In this document: positions 1 through 8,693 of the stretch, one piece after another | Layout: each line of letters begins with the position of its first letter | Position numbering within the stretch: the first letter of the stretch is position 1 | The notes under the pieces: model-generated | Seen by the model: only the letters and a program-made list of their open reading frames with translations | What the model was told of the DNA's origin: nothing | Database searches by the model: none | From: an uncultured Saprospiraceae bacterium | GTDB lineage: Bacteria; Bacteroidota; Bacteroidia; Chitinophagales; Saprospiraceae | Length of the DNA stretch: 64,000 nucleotides | Reading direction: 5' to 3' | Assembly (NCBI GenBank): GCA_937959115.1 | Contig: CALGAW010000052.1 | Location: forward strand, 1 to 64,000 | Position numbers and translations under genes: made by a program

Positions 1-576
1 ATTGATTATTGAGTCTACTGCGGAAAGTTCATTTTTAAGAAACCAAGCAAAATATTGTTATTATTAAAATGTGGAGTGTTGCTTATGTTCATTTTTTTCT
101 TAGCAAAAAAACGAACCAAAAAACCCAAGAATTATAAACTCGAAAAAATCGTTGGTTCTCGAATGCTCAAACACTATAATTCGGGAAGACGTAAAGACAC
201 GAACCCGCTGGATTGCTTCCTAGGTCTTTGTCAATTTTGCATTACACATTTAATTTTGCTATAATTTGTTTGGGTTTTGATAAAAAAGGATTTTTCGGAG
301 TAGGCTCAACCCTGATCATTAACAAAGGATGCGGACAAGGGGGAGTAGGTGTTGTTTGAATGGAGCGCAGCGGAAAGAGTGCCGGAGCACCCGACCCGAA
401 ATATGTGATATAGACGTAGTATGCTACGACTATATTGCAAATGAAGGGATGGCCCCAAAATAATACGAGCGAATTGCAAATTTGCTCCTACTAGTAACCG
501 AAAAGCAATTAAGTCTTTAGTTATAAAAATCAAGCGATGCTAGCATTTGAATCAAAATTTCAATAACTTGAAGCAA
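1..576. other. gene-free leader with dispersed repeat sequence
   Basis: No convincing gene is seen here. A 69-codon open frame at 55-264 starts in AT-rich sequence and has a Lys-rich FLAKKRTKKP-like stretch of the kind produced by non-coding dispersed repeats, so it is not called. From about 330 to 500 the sequence is richer in G+C, with small hairpins (for example CGTAG-TATG-CTACG at 414-427) and a copy of the GCGAATTGC repeat. It looks like intergenic repeat material before the TonB-dependent receptor gene. Confidence 0.5.
467..491. repeat. dispersed palindromic repeat, copy 1 (degenerate)
   Basis: GAGCGAATTGCAAATTTGCTCC is a near-palindrome related to the copies at 16564-16590 and 17041-17068, which share the core GCGAATtGCAATTCGC. 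It is probably a REP-like intergenic repeat with no coding role. Confidence 0.5.
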
Positions 577-2802
577 ATGAAAAACGTTCAACAAATAACA
601 ATTATCTTTTTTCTGTTTCTTGGGATTCAGTTATCAGCGCAGTCAGGAGAATTGATATATGGAGAAATCGCTGGTGAAGATGATGAGGGCAACTGTCATG
701 GACTGATTGGTGCAAGCGCGCACTGGCTAGGGACCGAAAATGGGACTTTTGCCAAGGAAGAAGGGAGTTTTAACCTCTATAGATCAAGCAATAGTAACCA
801 ACTAGTAATCAGCTTTCTAGGCTATCAGTCTGACACCATTGAAATCAATGAAGAGGACTATTGGCACTTGCATCTTAAGCCGTCTGTTTTGTTAAATGAG
901 GTGGAAGTAGTTCATAGAGATAAGTCGACAAAAACCTCTTTTATCAATCCGATAAAGGTAGAATCGATGGGGGTGAAGGAATTGCAGAAAGCGGCTTGTT
1001 GTAGCTTGAGTGAAAGCTTTGAGACCAACCCAAGTATAGATGTCGCTTTTACAGATGCCATCACGGGAACACGGCAAATTCAAATGCTTGGTCTGGCAGG
1101 TATTTACTCGACCGTTTCTAGAGAAGCGATGCCTTATGGCCGCGGGTTGAATGTATTGACCAGCCTTGAGTATACACCAGGCGCTTGGCTGGAAAGTGTG
1201 CAGCTCAACAAGGGCGTTGGCCCTGTGCTCAATGGTTTTGAAAGTATTGCAGGTCAAATTAACGCTGAAATCAAAAAACCAAATACTTCAGACAAGTTCT
1301 TCTTAAACATCTATGGAAATCAAGGAGGAAGAGTTGAGGTCAACTCAGATGCAGCATTTGAAGTGTCTAAGGATAAACTTTATACGAGTATATTGATACA
1401 TGGAGCCAATACTACGGTGAAATGGGACCGGAATGACGACGGTTTTTATGATATGCCGTTGAGCAGGCACTTTATTGCTATGAATCGCTGGAGATACATT
1501 GGTAATATTCTTAGAGCTCAGTTTAATGTAAAGGGGACGTTTACGGATCAATGGGGTGGACAAACTGGATTTGACAAAACTGCGCCTTCAACTTTCTGGG
1601 GAATGAGGTCACAGGTAAACAGGGTGGAAGCATGGGGCAAAGTTGGGCGGATCTTCCTTGATGCACCTTGGAAAACTTATGGATTTCAAGCATCGACTTC
1701 ACTACACGATCGAAAAAGTGTATTTGGTAACACAATCTATGATTCCAATCAGAAAAGCTACTACGGAAATTTCATTTATCAAAGCATTTTTAATACCACT
1801 GACCATGGCTTTAAAACGGGTATAAGTGCGCAGTACGATGACTATATAGAAGCGTTGAATGAAACCAATTTCGACCGAAAAGAGTCTTCTGTAGGTGGGT
1901 ATTTTGAATACTGCGGCTCTTTCGCAGAAAAACTGAATGTTGTAGCAGGTATTCGAGTAGACTACCACAATATCTTTCAGTTTTTTGTAACGCCTCGCCT
2001 GCACCTCCGCTATGCACCGAACGAAGAATTGGTGGTGCGACTTTCAGCTGGTAGGGGACAGCGGACGTCTAACCCTATCACAGACAACATTGGCATATTG
2101 GCTAGTTCACGGAAGATTATGTTTAATGGTGCGAATGCTGATTACCCGTTTGGGTTAGCTCCTGAAGTTGCTTGGAATTATGGAATCAACCTTACACAGA
2201 CCATTAAAATCAACCAACGTGATTTGCAGTTGGGTGTTGATGTCTACCGAACAGATTTCAGTAACCAGGCGGTAATGAATTTGGATCGGGCATCGAATCA
2301 AGTGATTTTTGATGATTTAGATGGTTCTTCTTTTTCTAACAGCCTCCAATTGCAAGCGGACTGGGAGTTGATTGACAAGTTGGATGTTCGGGTGGCTTGG
2401 CGCTGGTTTGATGTGCGCACCTCTTATGATGGCAACTTATTACAGAAGCCTTTGATTGCTGCACAGCGTGCCTTTGCCAATATTGGTTATGAGGCGTCTA
2501 AAGGCTGGAAATTTGATTACACAGTTAGCTGGCAAGGGCCTAAACGGATTCCGCCTGCTGCTATTCAGTACAATTTAGGGGATTACTCGAAGCCGTTTGT
2601 GCTCATGAATGCACAGATCTCTAAGAGCTGGGGTGAAACGTTTGACTTGTATCTGGGCGGGGAAAACCTTACCGGATTTATGCAAGACGACCCGATACTC
2701 GGTAGTGATAGTCCTTATGGTCCTGACTTTGATGCTTCTCTTATTTGGGGGCCAGTGTTTGGGCGAAATTTGTATGTGGGATTGCGATATCGGATTAAGT
2801 AA
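577..2802 (+). CDS. TonB-dependent outer-membrane receptor
   Basis: This is a 741-residue receptor that would import a ligand across the outer membrane using TonB energy. The ATG at 577 is preferred over the TTG at 547 because it opens directly into a signal peptide ending in LSAQS. Residues of about 25-110 form a carboxypeptidase-regulatory-like domain (FLGYQSDTIEI). A plug follows with the conserved ACCSLSESFETNPSIDV segment and IQMLGLAGIYS, and the rest is a barrel ending in an aromatic strand (GLRYRIK). The Cys-Cys pair at the plug start recurs in a Bacteroidota receptor subfamily that I associate, loosely, with metal loci. The substrate is not decidable here because no metal gene lies nearby. 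It is monocistronic, with a hairpin terminator at 2887-2926. Confidence 0.9.
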   Translation: MKNVQQITIIFFLFLGIQLSAQSGELIYGEIAGEDDEGNCHGLIGASAHWLGTENGTFAKEEGSFNLYRSSNSNQLVISFLGYQSDTIEINEEDYWHLHLKPSVLLNEVEVVHRDKSTKTSFINPIKVESMGVKELQKAACCSLSESFETNPSIDVAFTDAITGTRQIQMLGLAGIYSTVSREAMPYGRGLNVLTSLEYTPGAWLESVQLNKGVGPVLNGFESIAGQINAEIKKPNTSDKFFLNIYGNQGGRVEVNSDAAFEVSKDKLYTSILIHGANTTVKWDRNDDGFYDMPLSRHFIAMNRWRYIGNILRAQFNVKGTFTDQWGGQTGFDKTAPSTFWGMRSQVNRVEAWGKVGRIFLDAPWKTYGFQASTSLHDRKSVFGNTIYDSNQKSYYGNFIYQSIFNTTDHGFKTGISAQYDDYIEALNETNFDRKESSVGGYFEYCGSFAEKLNVVAGIRVDYHNIFQFFVTPRLHLRYAPNEELVVRLSAGRGQRTSNPITDNIGILASSRKIMFNGANADYPFGLAPEVAWNYGINLTQTIKINQRDLQLGVDVYRTDFSNQAVMNLDRASNQVIFDDLDGSSFSNSLQLQADWELIDKLDVRVAWRWFDVRTSYDGNLLQKPLIAAQRAFANIGYEASKGWKFDYTVSWQGPKRIPPAAIQYNLGDYSKPFVLMNAQISKSWGETFDLYLGGENLTGFMQDDPILGSDSPYGPDFDASLIWGPVFGRNLYVGLRYRIK

Positions 2803-2882
2803 GGTCTGAGCAGGATTTGTTACTAAAGAATACACCCGCTTCGCTATTAAGCACAGATTATTTTTAAACAAATCTAGATATA

Positions 2883-2982
2883 AAAAAGGCTGCAATGTAA
2901 AAACCACTGCAGCCTGTATTTTTTTTAGGTTAGCGTTGCTTTATTCTTTAATCAGTTTGCGGGTTGCTCTTTGCCCGGTGTT
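2883..2982. repeat. left copy of 100-bp target-site duplication
   Basis: These 100 bp are identical to 4637-4736 and directly abut the left end of the insertion sequence. The duplicated segment is the last 14 codons (with stop) and the terminator hairpin of the T9SS gene on the far side of the IS. Positions 2941-2982 are therefore an orphan copy of that gene's 3' end. One or two bases at each boundary are ambiguous because both the repeat and the inverted repeat carry TT/AA there. Confidence 0.93.
2887..2926 (+). terminator. rho-independent terminator (left duplicated copy)
   Basis: The stem is AGGCTGCA (2887-2894) / TGCAGCCT (2908-2915), followed by T8 at 2919-2926. On the plus strand it can end the TonB-dependent receptor transcript. 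The A-run on its other side makes it potentially bidirectional. Confidence 0.85.
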
Positions 2983-3061
2983 CCTGTTTTCCGCGATATT
3001 ATGTTAAATAGTTAAAATTTAGCTGTAATCTATTGATTTACAATGTCTATATTCTTTGTTT

Positions 3062-3074
3062 TGGGTGACCCATT
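3062..3074. repeat. internal 13-bp direct repeat of the IS
   Basis: TGGGTGACCCATT lies just upstream of the transposase start and recurs at 4611-4623, where it contains the TGA stop and abuts the right inverted repeat. It could be a transposase-binding site, but the left copy sits about 65 bp inside its inverted repeat while the right copy is adjacent. Confidence 0.6.
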
Positions 3075-3087
3075 TGTATCTTAGAGT

Positions 3088-4617
3088 GTGTTTTTCCGAG
3101 AAAAGAATAATAATTCTGGCAGTATTAGCATTCAAGTACTAAAAAAAGTAGGGAGGAAAAATGTATTGGTGAAAACGATTGGTAGCACCAAGGATCCTGA
3201 ACGACTTTCTGTTCTACGAAAATTAGCAAAAGAGTTCATAGATTCTCAAACCAATCAGTTACCTCTGGATTTGAATATTGCAGATAGTCGGTCGGATTGG
3301 TTTAATCTCGTACGATCCTCTATACAGTTTGTTCATTTAGTTGGGCCGGAACTTATATTAGGACGGTTGTTCAATGAAATAGGCTTTGATCAGATTTCGG
3401 ATCAGCTCTTTCGACATCTAACAATATCTAGGATCATATACCCTTCGAGCAAACTAAAAACCATCCGCTACTTGATGGAATATGAAATGAAGTCTTACAG
3501 CGTAGATCAAGTTTATCGCTATATGGACAAGTTAGAGGATCGGCTAAAACAGAAAGTAGAACAAATCAGTTTTGACCATACTTGCACGATTCTAAATGGT
3601 GAAATGAACGTTGTTTTCTATGACGTAACCACAATCTATTTTGAAGCTGAGAAGGAAGACGATCTTCGGATAACGGGTTTTTCAAAAGAAGGCAAACATA
3701 AACATCCTCAAATTCTACTGGGGTTGTTAGTAAGCATGGATGGTTACCCTTTAGCTTATCAAATATTCGAAGGAAATAAGTACGAAGGACATACCATGCT
3801 TACTGTTATTGAGCAGTTCAAATTGAGGTTTAAAATAGATCGGTTGGTTATTATCGCTGATTCCGGATTAATGAACAACAAGAACATAGACGAACTAATT
3901 GGAACTGGACAAGAGTTTATTATTGGTGCAAGGATTAAATCGGAAAGTAAATTAATCAAAGATCAAATAAAAGAGCTTGCTCTGAAAAACAAGAAAACCT
4001 TTGTTATCAAAAAATCGGATGAGGTAAGACTGGTGGTCGCCTATTCACAATCCAGAGCAAAAAAAGATGCTTTCAATAGAAAACGAGGGTTGCAGCGCCT
4101 AGAAGACAGTCTGGCAAAAGGCAAGCTAACTAAATCAAACATCAATAACAGAGGATATAATAAATATTTAAAACTAAAAGGTTCAATAAATATTAGCATA
4201 GACTATGAAAAGTATGAACAAGATGCCAGATGGGATGGATTGAAAGGATACATCACAAATACATCTCTCAATTCGAAAACACTGATCAATAGTTATAATG
4301 AACTGTGGCAAATTGAAAAAGCATTTAGAATATCAAAAACAGACTTAAAGATTAGACCGGTATATCACAGAATAGAAAGAAGGATTAAAGCACACATTTG
4401 TATCTCATTTGTAGCATACAAGCTTTACAAAGAACTAGAACGACAGTTGAAATTGTTGAATTCGAAACTCTCTACTCAAAGAACTATAGAACTAATGAAA
4501 ACTATTTATGGTATAAAAATCAAGCATCCGGTAACACAAAAATCTGATACTATTATTCATACAAATAACAAGGATCAGAAATATCTGCTCGAATTATTCA
4601 AAATTAAGCCTGGGTGA
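3088..4617 (+). CDS. IS1634 family transposase
   Basis: This 509-residue DDE transposase belongs to the IS4-like group, IS1634 type. Candidate catalytic residues are D179 (VVFYDVTTIYFEAE), D258 (LVIIADSGL) and E410 (YNELWQIEKAFRISK, the Y-x2-x-x3-E-x6-K signature with Leu where IS4 has Arg). The SRIIYPSSKLKT segment near residue 115 is also typical of the family. The GTG at 3088 is the likely start (MFFREKNNNSGS), because family members begin with a similar Ser-Gly-Ser stretch. The frame is full length and unbroken, so the element may be active. The stop codon lies in the repeat TGGGTGACCCATT. Confidence 0.92.
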   Translation: MFFREKNNNSGSISIQVLKKVGRKNVLVKTIGSTKDPERLSVLRKLAKEFIDSQTNQLPLDLNIADSRSDWFNLVRSSIQFVHLVGPELILGRLFNEIGFDQISDQLFRHLTISRIIYPSSKLKTIRYLMEYEMKSYSVDQVYRYMDKLEDRLKQKVEQISFDHTCTILNGEMNVVFYDVTTIYFEAEKEDDLRITGFSKEGKHKHPQILLGLLVSMDGYPLAYQIFEGNKYEGHTMLTVIEQFKLRFKIDRLVIIADSGLMNNKNIDELIGTGQEFIIGARIKSESKLIKDQIKELALKNKKTFVIKKSDEVRLVVAYSQSRAKKDAFNRKRGLQRLEDSLAKGKLTKSNINNRGYNKYLKLKGSINISIDYEKYEQDARWDGLKGYITNTSLNSKTLINSYNELWQIEKAFRISKTDLKIRPVYHRIERRIKAHICISFVAYKLYKELERQLKLLNSKLSTQRTIELMKTIYGIKIKHPVTQKSDTIIHTNNKDQKYLLELFKIKPG

Positions 4618-4636
4618 CCCATTCGCGGAAAACAGG

Positions 4637-4669
4637 AAAAAGGCTGCAATGTAAAAACCACTGCAGCCT
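4637..4669 (-). terminator. terminator of the T9SS cargo gene
   Basis: The hairpin AGGCTGCA (4641-4648) / TGCAGCCT (4662-4669) is followed on the minus strand by five U at 4641-4637. It lies 25 bp beyond the stop codon of the cargo gene and abuts the IS. Confidence 0.8.
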
Positions 4670-4736
4670 GTATTTTTTTTAGGTTAGCGTTGCTTTATTC
4701 TTTAATCAGTTTGCGGGTTGCTCTTTGCCCGGTGTT
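4637..4736. repeat. right copy of 100-bp target-site duplication
   Basis: This stretch is identical to 2883-2982. The copy still belongs to the T9SS cargo gene that reads leftward across it, so the insertion left that gene complete. After the IS, the minus-strand A-run of the hairpin is five bases instead of six. Confidence 0.93.
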
Positions 4737-5708
4737 TGTAATAAGTTCTACGAAATAGGCGCCACTGCTTAACTCTGATATGTCGATTGCTTTACCTGTA
4801 TAGCTAATTTCTCTCATCTTTTTTCCTCTGCTATCCATGACTATTAAGGTTTCGATATTTAGATTTTTCTCGTTGATTGTCAGATTAAACGACTGATCAG
4901 CCGGGTTGGGGAAAACTGTTATATCAAGGTTCTTCTTTGCAGTACTTTCATTAGAAGACAACAATTTCACAAAGTTAAATGACACATTTGCTGGAATTGT
5001 TCCATTGAGATAATCACTATAAGAATCTAGCACCTGACTCATTGTTGGGGTAGCCGCAGATCCAGTTAAAACGCTAGCAGGCGCAAGGACAGCATCGTTG
5101 TAAAAATCAAAGGTAGGATATAGTGCAATGTGTGTTCCTGTGCTACCATCGTAGGATAGGTTTGGCTGGGTTACAGAGTTTGGTCCAAAGTGTATTTCAA
5201 TATTGTTAGATCCTTCATACAACCACAATTGGAAATTTACAAAATCTGAAGATATAGCATCATCAAATAGTTCACCATAAAACCCAACATTGTTCCATTC
5301 TATTTTTAGTATTTGACTACCAGGATTCCCTGAAAGCAAATAGGATATATTGGATATTGAAGTGGAAGTTGGTACATCAAGAACAGTATCATATCCTCTG
5401 TCGATAATATCGGATCCGTATGGGATGAGCAAAAAATCTGTGTTTAATACTGCAGGATCCGCACTAAGTTCAGTTCCATATCCCCAATCTATAATATAAA
5501 TTGTATTAATAAGAGTATCAAAAAATTCAAAGTCAAATCCTATTGGAATGGTATAGCCAGGATCATCCCAAGTTATTCCATTATTGAGTGAAGTACTCCC
5601 CACCAGATCTGTGTAAACAATTGGTGATTGATTGAAAGAATAAGTTTGAGCACTAAGCCCTAATGAGAGCCCTAGTAACGTAACTAGAAGTAAATGTTTG
5701 ATTTTCAT
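4695..5708 (-). CDS. secreted protein with T9SS type A sorting domain
   Basis: This is a 337-residue exported protein. The ATG at 5708 is chosen because it starts a clear signal peptide (MKIKHLLLVTLLGLSLGLSAQ); the 13 upstream in-frame codons are ignored. The body is a beta-rich domain with NIEIHFGPNS and SFNFVKL, which I do not recognise. The last 80 residues or so form a type A T9SS C-terminal domain: DITVFPNPADQSFNL, then IVMDSRGKKM, then LSSGAYFVELITNTGQ and a basic tail ending KLIKE. Cargo of this type crosses the outer membrane by T9SS and is cleaved. A promoter lies at 5735-5766, and the 3' end was duplicated by the neighbouring IS. Confidence 0.88.
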   Translation of the reverse strand: MKIKHLLLVTLLGLSLGLSAQTYSFNQSPIVYTDLVGSTSLNNGITWDDPGYTIPIGFDFEFFDTLINTIYIIDWGYGTELSADPAVLNTDFLLIPYGSDIIDRGYDTVLDVPTSTSISNISYLLSGNPGSQILKIEWNNVGFYGELFDDAISSDFVNFQLWLYEGSNNIEIHFGPNSVTQPNLSYDGSTGTHIALYPTFDFYNDAVLAPASVLTGSAATPTMSQVLDSYSDYLNGTIPANVSFNFVKLLSSNESTAKKNLDITVFPNPADQSFNLTINEKNLNIETLIVMDSRGKKMREISYTGKAIDISELSSGAYFVELITNTGQRATRKLIKE

Positions 5709-5734
5709 GTTTTTCCTTTGTCTTATTAAAAAGA

Positions 5735-5766
5735 CAAATTTAAGCATCCTAGACTACAAGAACAAA
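5735..5766 (-). promoter_or_regulatory. Bacteroidota-type promoter for the T9SS cargo gene
   Basis: On the minus strand, TTTG (5766-5763), 20 nt and TAAATTTG (5742-5735) match the Bacteroidota -33 TTTG / -7 TAnnTTTG pattern with good spacing. The start site would be near 5728, leaving a leader of about 20 nt to the ATG at 5708, which supports that start. Confidence 0.65.
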
Positions 5767-5770
5767 TAGA

Positions 5771-7204
5771 TTAATCCATAACGCTTACCTTGACCATATT
5801 CGTTCTCAAGCGGGATTTTAGAGGCATGCTTCCTGTATTAACGACAACATCTCCTTTTTCAATAATGCCAGCGTTCAACAGTATTTCTTGAACATCCTTT
5901 ATTGTTTCGTCTGTTGAGGTAAACTTATCATAGTAGAAACCACGGATGCCCCAAACTAGATTGAGGGTGGAGAGTATGATCTTTTCATCAGAGAATATAA
6001 TAATACCAGCTTTGGGTCTTCCACTTGACACTTTAAAGCCAGTGTAGCCGGACTTTGTCATACCAATTATAATTTTAGCATTCACTGATTTGGCAATTCG
6101 GCAAGCGTTATAACAAATGGCATCAGAGAGGAAGGTTTCTGAGGTTTTCTCTGGACTATTGTCAATATGGTAGATAGAATCTTGAGACTCCACTTCGTTA
6201 ATTATCTTCTGAACAGCCTCAATCACTTTGACTGGATGTGCACCGACAGAAGTCTCTCCACTTAACATTACGGCATCCGTCCCATCCATTACCGCATTGG
6301 CAACATCAATGATTTCTGCTCGTGTGGGACTTGGATTGGTAATCATGCTCTCCATCATTTGCGTGGCAACGATAACAGGCTTCGCTTTTTTCAAACAGAT
6401 TTGAATTATTCTCTTTTGCACGATTGGCAATTGCTCCATTGGAACTTCAATGCCAAGATCTCCTCTTGCTACCATCACAGCATCTGTTTCTTCAATGATC
6501 ATTTCCAGGTCTTGAATCGCTTCTGGCTTTTCTATTTTTGCTACAATTTTAGCAAGGTGGCCTGCATCTTCTATCTTAGCTCTTAGGTCTATAATATCTT
6601 GTCTTGATCGAACAAATGATAAGGCAATCCAATTTACATTTTGAGTAAGGACAAACTCTAAATCTCTTAAGTCTTTTGGTGTTAAACAGGGAAGTGAAAT
6701 TTTGGTCTGCGGTAAGTTGACGCCTTTGTTTGATTTAAGAATCCCACCAAACAATACCTTGAGTTTTACGATACTGTCATTGTCTGTTTCTACGACCTCC
6801 AATTCTATTTTGCCATCATCTACTAATACCTTTTCGCCAACTTCTACGTCTTCAGCAAAGTTGAGGTAACTCATATACACCTTTTCGCGTGAACCGATAC
6901 ACTCTTCATTGGTAAAGGTGAGGATGTCTCCTGGCTTGATTGGAAGCCCATCGTTTTCCATTTTCCCAACACGGAGTTTTGGTCCTTGCAGATCAGCCAA
7001 TATGGCTACGTGAGAATTATATTTTTCATTGATGTAATTAATATCATGAATGGTTTTCTGATGTCCTTCAATGGTGCCGTGCGAAAAGTTGAGTCGGAAC
7101 ACATCCACCCCAGCTTTTGCTAAGGCTAATAAATTGTTATATCCTTCAGATGCTGGTCCTACTGTTGCTACAATTTTAGTTCGTTGAAACTCTCCTAACT
7201 CCAT
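5771..7204 (-). CDS. pyk: pyruvate kinase
   Basis: This 477-residue glycolytic enzyme converts phosphoenolpyruvate and ADP to pyruvate and ATP. The N-terminal barrel opens with KIVATVGPAS and has DVFRLNFSHG and ADLQGPKLRVG. The B domain covers about residues 70-170, followed by the active-site stretch IVAKIEKPEA with the catalytic Lys and VMVARGDLGIEVP. ATQMMESMI and AVMLSGETSVGAHP come next, and the C-domain runs from about 345. Length and motif order are normal. It lies 62 bp upstream of the T9SS gene, which has its own promoter. Regulation by a sugar phosphate cannot be read from the sequence. Confidence 0.97.
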   Translation of the reverse strand: MELGEFQRTKIVATVGPASEGYNNLLALAKAGVDVFRLNFSHGTIEGHQKTIHDINYINEKYNSHVAILADLQGPKLRVGKMENDGLPIKPGDILTFTNEECIGSREKVYMSYLNFAEDVEVGEKVLVDDGKIELEVVETDNDSIVKLKVLFGGILKSNKGVNLPQTKISLPCLTPKDLRDLEFVLTQNVNWIALSFVRSRQDIIDLRAKIEDAGHLAKIVAKIEKPEAIQDLEMIIEETDAVMVARGDLGIEVPMEQLPIVQKRIIQICLKKAKPVIVATQMMESMITNPSPTRAEIIDVANAVMDGTDAVMLSGETSVGAHPVKVIEAVQKIINEVESQDSIYHIDNSPEKTSETFLSDAICYNACRIAKSVNAKIIIGMTKSGYTGFKVSSGRPKAGIIIFSDEKIILSTLNLVWGIRGFYYDKFTSTDETIKDVQEILLNAGIIEKGDVVVNTGSMPLKSRLRTNMVKVSVMD

Positions 7205-7401
7205 TATTTTCTTGTTTTGATTGGGAAAATACTTATAAAAATTTAAAATCTAAGAAGTTGATGTATTAATTTTTTGTAAACATTGTTGTGTTTTTCTTCA
7301 GAATTGGGAATTTGTGATGTGGTGGTATCCAAGGCTTGCATCTTTTGACCCTTAAGGACTCAGCCTTCGTATTCAGAAAAGTTGGTGCATGCCATTCCCC
7401 C

Positions 7402-8637
7402 TTACGGTGCTTCATACCAAAGCGTAGAACAGTTTTTAGACTGGAGGATTTCTTTCGCTACACGTTGTATATCGTTTACTGTAATGGCTTGATACAGCTC
7501 CGCTTCTTTATTGATGAGTTCAGCGTTACTTAGCAATTCGAAAAATGCAAGGTTAATTGCCTTATTCAGTACCGTTGATTCTGAGAACACCAAGGAGCTT
7601 TCCAATTTGTTTTTGAGTTTTTGGAGCTCCCGATCGGAGATTTTCTCCTCCTTTATTTTAGTGAGTTCTTCCCAAATTGCGGCTTCCGCTTTTTCTAGTG
7701 AAACACCTTCAGCCGGCTTGCCTTCAATAATAAACAGCCCTGGATCAATCTGCCCAGTAATGTAGCAGTCGATATCAGCAAATAGTTCACGATCTTTCTT
7801 TAAATTTCGGAAAAGGCGACTAGAGCTTCCGTTGCAAAGCACGTCTGAAAGCAAATCGATTGCATAGTAATCAGGATCTAGACGACAAGGCATGTGAAAC
7901 GCCATATACAAGGCATCCATTGGTACTTCTTTCTTTTTGTGCAACACATTTGGAGCTTGCTGAACGGGCTCTTGTGGAATTGAGTTATTGTTCTTGGTCC
8001 CAGCAGGGATTTCTCCAAACCATTTTTCAGCTAAGGCGACGACTTCCTCATGTTTAACACCTCCTGCGACTACCATTACAGCATTGGATGGGCAGTAATA
8101 ATGATCAAAGAAGGACTGAACATCCTCCAGTTTTGCTTGCTTAATATGTTCAATGGTGCGTCCGATCACTGGCCAGCGATAAGGGTGTTCTTTAAAGGTA
8201 AGGTCCATGAGATTGTGCCAGACATCACCATATGGCGGCATCATGCATGTCTCTTTGAATTCTTCGACCACTACCTTGCGTTGAATTTCTAACGACTTTT
8301 CAGTGATTTGTAGGTTGAGCATCCGGTCTGACTCTAACCAGAATGCGGTTTCCAAGTTATCTGCTGGTAGAATGTCGTAATAGTTCGTGAGATCGCAATT
8401 GGTGTATGCATTGCTCTCGCCACCTGCCAGTTGCAATGGTTCATCAAAGTTTGGAGCATGCTTAGAGCCACTAAACATCAAATGTTCAAATAAATGTGCG
8501 TATCCTGTTTTATCTGGTGATTCATTCCTAGAGCCAATTTTATAAACGATATTGACTGCAGCCATTGGTGTACTGTGATCTTCGTGTATGATCAATCGTA
8601 GACCGTTCTCTAAAGTGTGTCGTGTAAATTCAATCAT
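7402..8637 (-). CDS. M16 family zinc metallopeptidase
   Basis: This is a 411-residue insulinase/pitrilysin-type peptidase. The inverted zinc motif HLFEH (AHLFEHLMFSG) sits near residue 50, with the second-glutamate region EFKETCM farther on. The partner domain starts near residue 200. The ATG at 8637 (MIEFTRHTLENGL) is the start: the M16 fold begins there, while the longer frame would overlap the upstream PhyH gene. There is no signal peptide, so it is probably cytoplasmic or periplasm-independent. In Bacteroidota such genes often come as two halves, but no second M16 gene lies alongside here. The gap to the upstream gene is 56 bp, so co-transcription is possible. Confidence 0.9.
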   Translation of the reverse strand: MIEFTRHTLENGLRLIIHEDHSTPMAAVNIVYKIGSRNESPDKTGYAHLFEHLMFSGSKHAPNFDEPLQLAGGESNAYTNCDLTNYYDILPADNLETAFWLESDRMLNLQITEKSLEIQRKVVVEEFKETCMMPPYGDVWHNLMDLTFKEHPYRWPVIGRTIEHIKQAKLEDVQSFFDHYYCPSNAVMVVAGGVKHEEVVALAEKWFGEIPAGTKNNNSIPQEPVQQAPNVLHKKKEVPMDALYMAFHMPCRLDPDYYAIDLLSDVLCNGSSSRLFRNLKKDRELFADIDCYITGQIDPGLFIIEGKPAEGVSLEKAEAAIWEELTKIKEEKISDRELQKLKNKLESSLVFSESTVLNKAINLAFFELLSNAELINKEAELYQAITVNDIQRVAKEILQSKNCSTLWYEAP

Positions 8638-8693
8638 TTTAAACTGTAGATATAGCGTAAAATTACGGATTCCTTTTGAGGATGTTACAACTA

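Larger units (their letters stand above)
2983..4636 (+). mobile_element. IS1634-type insertion sequence (1654 bp)
   Basis: The element has perfect 14-bp terminal inverted repeats, CCTGTTTTCCGCGA at 2983-2996 and its complement at 4623-4636, extendable by two ambiguous outer bases. It carries one transposase gene and is flanked by a perfect 100-bp direct repeat. Long, variable target duplications are a known trait of IS1634, so the family call from the protein and the structure agree. Both ends, the reading frame and the duplication are intact, which suggests a recent insertion. Confidence 0.93.

Noticed and set aside
55-264. 69-codon plus-strand frame
   Set aside because: Lys-rich, low-complexity product with a FLAKKRTKKP stretch typical of non-coding dispersed repeats; no start context.
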